From contig NZ_CP013979.1 in assembly GCF_001660485.1 (NCBI RefSeq), positions 1,736,001 through 1,800,000 of the forward strand: a DNA stretch of 64,000 bases. Reading direction: 5' to 3'. The position numbers and the translations under genes were made by a program. The notes beneath the pieces are model-generated. The model did not search any database, was not told where the DNA came from, and worked only from the letters and a program-made list of their open reading frames with translations. This document shows, piece by piece, positions 59,668-64,000 of the stretch (position 1 is the first letter of the stretch; each line of letters starts with the position of its first letter). This DNA is from Agromyces aureus (GTDB taxonomy: Bacteria; Actinomycetota; Actinomycetes; Actinomycetales; Microbacteriaceae).

Positions 59668-60223
59668 CCGCCACGACCACTACGGGCTCCCGGCCTCCGT
59701 CGCCGACACCCTCACCCGACCCCGCGACCCGAAGGCGAGGAAGACCGCGCGACACCCGGCGCTCATCACGTCGATCATCGGTGCGGTGATCACCGTCGTC
59801 GCCTTCGTCACGTGGCCGAGTTGGTGGGTGCTGCTCGCGAAGCTCAGCATCATCGTCACGATCCTGCAAGCGGCGTTCTGGGGGTTCGCCGCCCTCGGGT
59901 ACCGTCCGTTCTCCGTGGTCGGGTGGAGGGTCAGCGTGCCGCCGTTCGTCGCGCTGATCCTGATGACCGGGTGGCTGCACACCGACGTGAACGCACCGGA
60001 GAGCGCGGGCGCGTTCATGGTGATGTCGCTCGTGACGACGTGCATGCTGCCCGCGCTCGGATTCATGATCGGCCCGCCGGCGCATCCGTCGATGCAGGAG
60101 CCGGAGTGGTACGTGGTCTTCGCGCTCGTCGTGGCGTTCATCGCGATGTACGCGGTCGCCTGGTTCATGCGCGAGCCGGCGTGCGATCTCCAGATGCTCG
60201 TGGAGTGCCGCATCCCCTGGTGA
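59651..60223 (+). CDS. Small membrane protein of unknown function
   Basis: A 190-residue protein with about five hydrophobic segments (LITSIIGAVITVVAFVTW, LLAKLSIIVTILQAAFWGF, VSVPPFVALILMTGWL, FMVMSLVTTCMLPALGF, WYVVFALVVAFIAMYAVAW). No family is recognised. GTG 59651 (VSTPDDRHDH) overlaps the preceding gene by 17 nt, so it belongs to the kinase operon. Two conserved-looking Cys occur at the C-terminus (CDLQMLVEC). Confidence 0.65.
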   Translation: MSTPDDRHDHYGLPASVADTLTRPRDPKARKTARHPALITSIIGAVITVVAFVTWPSWWVLLAKLSIIVTILQAAFWGFAALGYRPFSVVGWRVSVPPFVALILMTGWLHTDVNAPESAGAFMVMSLVTTCMLPALGFMIGPPAHPSMQEPEWYVVFALVVAFIAMYAVAWFMREPACDLQMLVECRIPW

Positions 60224-60232
60224 GCGTCGTCG

Positions 60233-60250
60233 GTCAGTGTCAGTGTCAGT
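60233..60250 (+). repeat. GTCAGT x 3 tandem repeat next to tRNA-Leu
   Basis: Three perfect hexamer copies abut the 3' end of the tRNA-Leu gene, replacing an encoded CCA. It has no obvious function. Confidence 0.7.
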
Positions 60251-60332
60251 GCGGAAGGAGGGACTTGAACCCTCACGCCCGAAGGCACAGGAACCTAAAT
60301 CCTGCGTGTCTGCCGATTTCACCACTCCCGCG
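60250..60332 (-). tRNA. tRNA-Leu (UAG)
   Basis: Read on the minus strand, GCGGGAG pairs with CTTCCGC as acceptor stem; the anticodon loop TTTAGGT gives anticodon TAG. The long variable arm (TGCCTTCGGGCG region) and the TTCAAGT T-loop confirm a class II leucine tRNA of 83 nt. CCA is not encoded. Confidence 0.95.
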
Positions 60333-60346
60333 AGTGCCCGTTCAGT

Positions 60347-61627
60347 CTAGGCGGGCGCAAGTCGCCGGGCCCGCAGCAGCCACAGGGACAGCGAGAGCAG
60401 CACGACTCCGGTGACGGCGATCCGGAGGTCGAGGAAGGACTCGAGCACGAGGAACGGCGGCACGAACGCGAGCACGGCTGCGATCGCGATGGCCGCGGAG
60501 CCAGGGCGGCGACGCCCATCGGGGATCGTCGTCGGCACCTGCTCGAAGCGCAGCAGCAGGGGTGCGATCGCGAACACGACGCCGAGCACCACGACGAACG
60601 CGATCGGCCGCGTCGCCCACCACACGGCGCTGCCGGGTTCGGGCGCGGCGCCCGGGATGAGCAGCGAGGCGCCCTCGACGATGATGATAACCGGCAGGTG
60701 CCAGAGGTACACGGTCATCGCGCGGCTGCCGACGAGGTAGACCACGGCCTGCGCCGGGCGCGTGCGCATGAGCGCGGCGAGCGGCCGGTGCAGCAGCGTG
60801 AGCAGGCTGATCTGCGCGATGCCGAGCAGCATCAGCGGCACGGTCGGCGGGTTCAGGTTCGTCAGCATGTCGGGCGAGTACCACTCCGCCGAGACGACCA
60901 CCCAGATGAGGGCGTAGGCGGCGACCACGAGCGTGACGAGGGTGAGCGGATGCCGCGTGCGGAACCATCCGTCGGCGTACCAGAACCCGAGCTGCTGCAC
61001 GAAGAGCCAGACGAACGCGAGGTTCAGCAGCCCGATCTCATCGATGCCGGTCGCGATGCGGAGCGCGTCGACGGCGACGGCGGCGATCGCGAGCAGGGCC
61101 AGGGTGGCGCGAGGCGCCCGGTCGTGGAGGGCGACCATCCACGGCACCGCGCACTGCGCGAGCAGGAACGCGGCGAGGAACCAGAGTGGGCTGCCGGTGC
61201 CCGTCGCGACGGTGTCGAGGAGTGCGGGGTCGACGCCCGCGATCGTCGCGCCGCCGAGCACCACGGCGAAGAACACGAAGAGCGGCAGGGCGGGTGCGGC
61301 GAGTCGCAGCACGCGCCCGCGCACGAAGTCGGTGCGGTCGCCGCCCTTGCGCCGGAGGCTGCGCCACGCGGTGAGCGCCGTGAATCCGCCCGCGGCGAAG
61401 AAGAGCGGCATGATCTGCCCGACCCAGGTGGCTGCGGCGAACCACGGCTGGGCCTCGAGCGGTCGGGAGACGACGAGCTCGCCGTCGGGGGAGTAGCCCA
61501 CCCCGATCATGAGCAGGTGGATGACCACCACCAGCAGGATGCACGCGACGCGCGCCAGGTCGATGACGAGGTCGCGCCGCGAGACGGCCTCGAGTCGTGC
61601 AGACGCATCGGCGCGCAGGGTGGTCAT
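60347..61627 (-). CDS. Acyltransferase family 3 membrane protein
   Basis: The 426-residue protein has ten or more membrane helices and the acyltransferase_3 layout: RRDLVIDLARVACILLVVVIH at the N-terminus with the family His, FFAAGGFTALTAWRSLRRKG, FVRGRVLRLAAPAL and SRAMTVYLWHLPVIII near the end. Family enzymes O-acetylate or O-acylate sugars and peptidoglycan. ATG 61627 follows GAGGAG. There is no fused SGNH domain. It is downstream of the PadR/HAAS pair, but 170 nt apart. Confidence 0.87.
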   Translation of the reverse strand: MTTLRADASARLEAVSRRDLVIDLARVACILLVVVIHLLMIGVGYSPDGELVVSRPLEAQPWFAAATWVGQIMPLFFAAGGFTALTAWRSLRRKGGDRTDFVRGRVLRLAAPALPLFVFFAVVLGGATIAGVDPALLDTVATGTGSPLWFLAAFLLAQCAVPWMVALHDRAPRATLALLAIAAVAVDALRIATGIDEIGLLNLAFVWLFVQQLGFWYADGWFRTRHPLTLVTLVVAAYALIWVVVSAEWYSPDMLTNLNPPTVPLMLLGIAQISLLTLLHRPLAALMRTRPAQAVVYLVGSRAMTVYLWHLPVIIIVEGASLLIPGAAPEPGSAVWWATRPIAFVVVLGVVFAIAPLLLRFEQVPTTIPDGRRRPGSAAIAIAAVLAFVPPFLVLESFLDLRIAVTGVVLLSLSLWLLRARRLAPA

Positions 61628-61798
61628 GGGCTCCTCGTCGGGCTCGCGGAATGCGGTGGAGCGAGCATACCCAAGCGCGGCGCCCCGTCACGTCGGGTGT
61701 GGAGAGGGGCCCCGAAACGGGCGAACGCGACATCCGCTCGGCCTTCGTCGAGAGAGGCGATGAAGCGAGCGGATGCCGCGTGCGGGCGTTCGGCCGAC

Positions 61799-62770
61799 TC
61801 AGTCGGTCTTCTCGGCCTTGGCGCCGAAGAGCATGCGGGCGAGCACGAGCATCATGACCACGAACCCGCCGACGAAGGCGAGCGGCGCCCAGACCCAGCC
61901 GGCCGTGAAGCCGATGATCGGGATCGCGACGAACGCGACGGTCCAGATGACGGCCGTGTAGATGCCGAACCGGGCGCCGGCGGCGGGGTCCTTTTCGAAG
62001 CGGTCGCCGATGGTCGCCGCCTGGCGGTGCTGCTGCACGACCCATGGCTTGTGCCGGTTGGTCTGCGTGGCGCCGAGGTAGCTGAGGGCGCCGATCGAGC
62101 CGATGACGGCCGCGCCGGCGAGCACGAGCCAGGCGAGGTCGAGGTGCACGATCACGACGGGCGTGAACGCGAGACCTGCGAGCAGCAGGCCCGTGGCCGC
62201 GCCGTACCCGATCGCGCGGCCGGCGGGCATGCGGTGGTTCGTCGTGGTCTCCTGGCTCAGCGCGTCGGCCGTGACCGCGCCGAGCGCGAGCCCGAACACC
62301 GCGGCGAGGGCGACGGGCACGCCCGCGCCGAACGCGAGCAGGGGCGTGAGGCCGAGCACGAGGAGCACGAGCGCGGCGCCGCCGATGATCGAGAGCACGA
62401 CGGTGCGCACGACGAACGCGGGGTTCGGTCGAACGTGGTTGCGGATCGCGGCGGCGGCCGCCGACTCGGTGCGGCTGGCAGCGGCGCCCCGAGCGGCGGA
62501 GCCGGCCGCGACCGGGCCGCGCGCGGCATCCGCTCGACGGTCGTCGGTGTCGAGGTCGACGAGCTCGCGCACGTCGCCGAGTTCGGCGATGGCCCGGCGG
62601 GCGGCATCGGGCTGGGAGAGTCCGGATGCCTCGAGCTCGCCCATGCGTGCGAGCAGGTTGCCGCGGATCTCCTCTTTCAGGTCTTGGATCTCGGGCGTGA
62701 CCTCGATGTCGACGAAGGCCTCGTCGAGCAGTCGGTGCAGGTCGCCGCCGGAGGAGCGGTGGTCGGTCAT
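61799..62770 (-). CDS. HAAS/permease-prefix-domain membrane protein (PadR partner)
   Basis: A 323-residue protein with an N-terminal HAAS-type helical domain (about 1-70, LDEAFVDIEVTPEIQDLKEEIRGNL...RRAIAELGDV), a disordered Ala/Arg linker, and about six membrane helices from 115 onward. In Firmicutes and actinobacteria HAAS proteins bind the cognate PadR repressor and control its activity. Start ATG 62770 is 1 nt after the padR stop, so the two are coupled. Confidence 0.82.
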   Translation of the reverse strand: MTDHRSSGGDLHRLLDEAFVDIEVTPEIQDLKEEIRGNLLARMGELEASGLSQPDAARRAIAELGDVRELVDLDTDDRRADAARGPVAAGSAARGAAASRTESAAAAAIRNHVRPNPAFVVRTVVLSIIGGAALVLLVLGLTPLLAFGAGVPVALAAVFGLALGAVTADALSQETTTNHRMPAGRAIGYGAATGLLLAGLAFTPVVIVHLDLAWLVLAGAAVIGSIGALSYLGATQTNRHKPWVVQQHRQAATIGDRFEKDPAAGARFGIYTAVIWTVAFVAIPIIGFTAGWVWAPLAFVGGFVVMMLVLARMLFGAKAEKTD

Positions 62771-62771
62771 G

Positions 62772-63158
62772 TCAGGAGCCCTTCTTGGCTGCGGGCGTGC
62801 TGCCCAGCAGGGAGTCGATGATGGTGCGGGTCGCGACCCAGGCGGCGACGTTCTGCGTGAACGCGGCGCGGCCGGCGTCGGTGATGCGGTAGTACTTGCG
62901 GCGGCCGCCCTGCGACTCGTCGCCCCAGTACGCCTCGGCGAGCCCGTCGCGAAGCAGGCGGCGGTAGCTCGCGTAGAGCGTCGCCTCCTTGATCTCGTAC
63001 GCGCCGCCCGTGGCGTCGCGGATGAGCTTGTAGATCTCGAAGCCGTAGCTGTCGTTGCGGCGCAGCACGCCGAGCACGATCGTGTCGGTGTGACCGCGCA
63101 GCAGGTCGGCTGCGAAGGCGTCGTCCGGCGTCGCGCCGGAGGCTGTGTCCTTGGTCAT
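62772..63158 (-). CDS. PadR family transcriptional regulator
   Basis: A 128-residue winged-helix repressor: RGHTDTIVLGVLRRNDSYGFEIYKLI, the recognition helix EIKEATLYASYRRLLRDGLAEAYWG and the wing RRKYYRITDAGRAAF are typical of PadR (subfamily 1). ATG 63158 is 7 nt after TACAGT, giving a leaderless mRNA. The GTACTGTAC palindrome in its promoter is a likely autoregulatory site. Confidence 0.9.
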   Translation of the reverse strand: MTKDTASGATPDDAFAADLLRGHTDTIVLGVLRRNDSYGFEIYKLIRDATGGAYEIKEATLYASYRRLLRDGLAEAYWGDESQGGRRKYYRITDAGRAAFTQNVAAWVATRTIIDSLLGSTPAAKKGS

Positions 63159-63163
63159 GACAA

Positions 63164-63172
63164 GTACTGTAC
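63164..63172. promoter_or_regulatory. PadR promoter and candidate operator
   Basis: The palindrome GTACTGTAC overlaps the TACAGT -10 (minus strand, 63166-63171). A regulator bound here would block its own transcription. Assignment is by position and symmetry. Confidence 0.45.
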
Positions 63173-63342
63173 CAGATCAATTACCTGATGTGAACACGAC
63201 AACGGATGTCGCGGGCGGGCGTCGTCGCGTCCCGGGCGTTCGCCGCATCGGGGCGCCGTCGAAACGGCCGTGGCTGCGCGAAACGCCGTGGCGCGGCATC
63301 CGCGAAGCGCATCGAGCGGATGCCGCGGGCCGGCGGCCCTGA

Positions 63343-64000
63343 TCAGGCCGAGTCGCGCCGCACGACGACGGCCGCCGCGGGGGTCGGGGCCATCGGGTCG
63401 GCCGGGAGGCCCAGCGTCGTGCGCGCGAGCCGTCGCCCGAATGCCGCGGTGTCGATGCGCACGGTGGTGAGGCTCGGCGTCGCGAACTCGCCCTGGCCGG
63501 CGTCGTCGAAGCCGATCACGGCAATGCGGCCGGGAACGTCGAGGCGGAGCGCGCTCGCCGCGGCCAGCACGCGCAGCGCGGTCTCGTCGTCGAGGCCGGC
63601 GATGGCGGTGACCTGCGGGTGCCGTTCGACGAACTCGGCCAGGCTGCGGCGGTCGTCGATGGCGGACGGCCCCAGGGTCAGCGTGTGCGGCTGCGGCATC
63701 CGCAGGTCTTCGAGCACTCGACGTGCGTAACCGACGCGCAGTGCCGCGAGTCGTGCGAGCCCTGCCGGGACTCGGGAGCTCGGCAGCGCGAGGCCGATGT
63801 ACTCGTGGCCGGTGCCGACGAGGTGACGGATCTGCACTGCGGTGTGCGCGGCGAGGCCCTCGGTCCAGCCGCCGTCGGCCCGCTCGGCGTCGGGGGAGTC
63901 GTAGATGCGGTCGAGGTCGAGCACCGCGCGCGGCGAGACCATCGCGGTCAGGCGTCCGATGTCGTCGGCGCCCACCCGATAGCGCACGAGGAGCATGTGG
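63343..64000 (-). CDS. LacI family transcriptional regulator (5' truncated by window edge)
   Basis: The visible 217 residues are the effector-binding domain of a LacI/GalR regulator: LVGTGHEYIGLALPSSRVPAGLARLAALRVGYAR, VTAIAGLDDETALRVLAAASALRLDVPGRIAVIGFDDAGQGEFATPSLTTVRID in shorter form, and the C-terminal arm. The DNA-binding helix-turn-helix lies beyond the right edge. The phrase IAVIGFDD followed by PSLTTVR is diagnostic. Ligand and targets are unknown; the neighbouring sugar genes are outside the window. Confidence 0.88.
   Translation of the reverse strand, partial: HMLLVRYRVGADDIGRLTAMVSPRAVLDLDRIYDSPDAERADGGWTEGLAAHTAVQIRHLVGTGHEYIGLALPSSRVPAGLARLAALRVGYARRVLEDLRMPQPHTLTLGPSAIDDRRSLAEFVERHPQVTAIAGLDDETALRVLAAASALRLDVPGRIAVIGFDDAGQGEFATPSLTTVRIDTAAFGRRLARTTLGLPADPMAPTPAAAVVVRRDSA

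Noticed and set aside
1..64000. CRISPR arrays, insertion sequences or prophage genes
   Set aside because: No repeat-spacer pattern, transposase DDE motif, integrase or phage structural gene was seen.

Overview
The window is a contiguous stretch of chromosome from a high-GC Gram-positive bacterium. AdnAB-type helicase-nucleases, UvrD2, a UPF0182 membrane protein, a DUF2342 protease, DUF3039, F420/flavin LLM oxidoreductases, an RAE/HelR rifamycin locus and a LexA box of the TCGAAC-N4-GTTCGA type all point to Actinobacteria. Overall gene content fits Microbacteriaceae (Agromyces-like); the family is an inference from content, not from a database match. Many genes look leaderless: a TAnnnT -10 element lies 6-8 nt before the start codon.

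Layout. 1-17.2 kb is a conserved actinobacterial block: adnA (cut by the left edge), adnB, a degenerate phosphotransferase on the other strand, nudC, uvrD2, a ThiF/TOMM-like protein convergent with and overlapping uvrD2, a DUF2342 zincin, a PDZ-Lon(S16) protease and the UPF0182 protein. The same families cluster in mycobacteria (Rv3193c-Rv3202c, from memory). 17.3-22.3 kb is an accessory patch: a secreted GH18 chitinase, then two near-identical initiator tRNA genes, each with its own strong terminator, bracketing a CPBP protease and a small WXG100-like/DUF1023/lipoprotein set whose hydrolase is N-terminally truncated. 22.5-32.9 kb holds an MFS exporter, an alpha/beta hydrolase, an AI-2E family permease, a LexA-box-controlled DUF6504 gene, the HelR ATPase behind a rifamycin-associated element, an SDR, an LLM oxidoreductase, a ClbS/DinB-like protein, a nitrilase-family amidohydrolase and a GNAT coupled to a DapC-like aminotransferase.

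34.3-44.8 kb is an envelope region: an HtrA-type membrane protease followed by a probable teichoic-acid-like glycopolymer locus (two GT2 enzymes, a CDP-alcohol phosphotransferase with an altered last motif residue, a TagF-like polymerase, a TagGH/Wzm-Wzt ABC exporter and a LicC-like nucleotidyltransferase). 45-49 kb carries an ABC ATPase with a roughly 390-residue Ala/Thr/Lys/Glu-rich N-terminal extension, its permease, and DUF3039. 49-56.9 kb is mostly housekeeping: pncB, divergent murI-rph-rdgB, a CDF Zn exporter, DedA, a heme oxygenase with an upstream iron (DtxR/IdeR-like) box, a second LLM oxidoreductase and a GerW-like protein. 57.1-60.2 kb is a histidine-kinase operon without a response regulator, whose second protein ends in a pentapeptide-like His-rich repeat. 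The right end has tRNA-Leu(UAG), an acyltransferase-3 protein, a PadR regulator with its HAAS-domain membrane partner, and a LacI-family regulator cut by the right edge.

The most striking signal is not a gene. The 10-mer CGGATGCCGC (or its complement GCGGCATCCG) occurs about 47 times by eye in 64 kb, in both orientations, between genes and in at least five different codon contexts; base composition alone predicts fewer than one. Two copies also sit as inverted pairs, one forming a terminator, which is how DNA uptake sequences behave in other bacteria.
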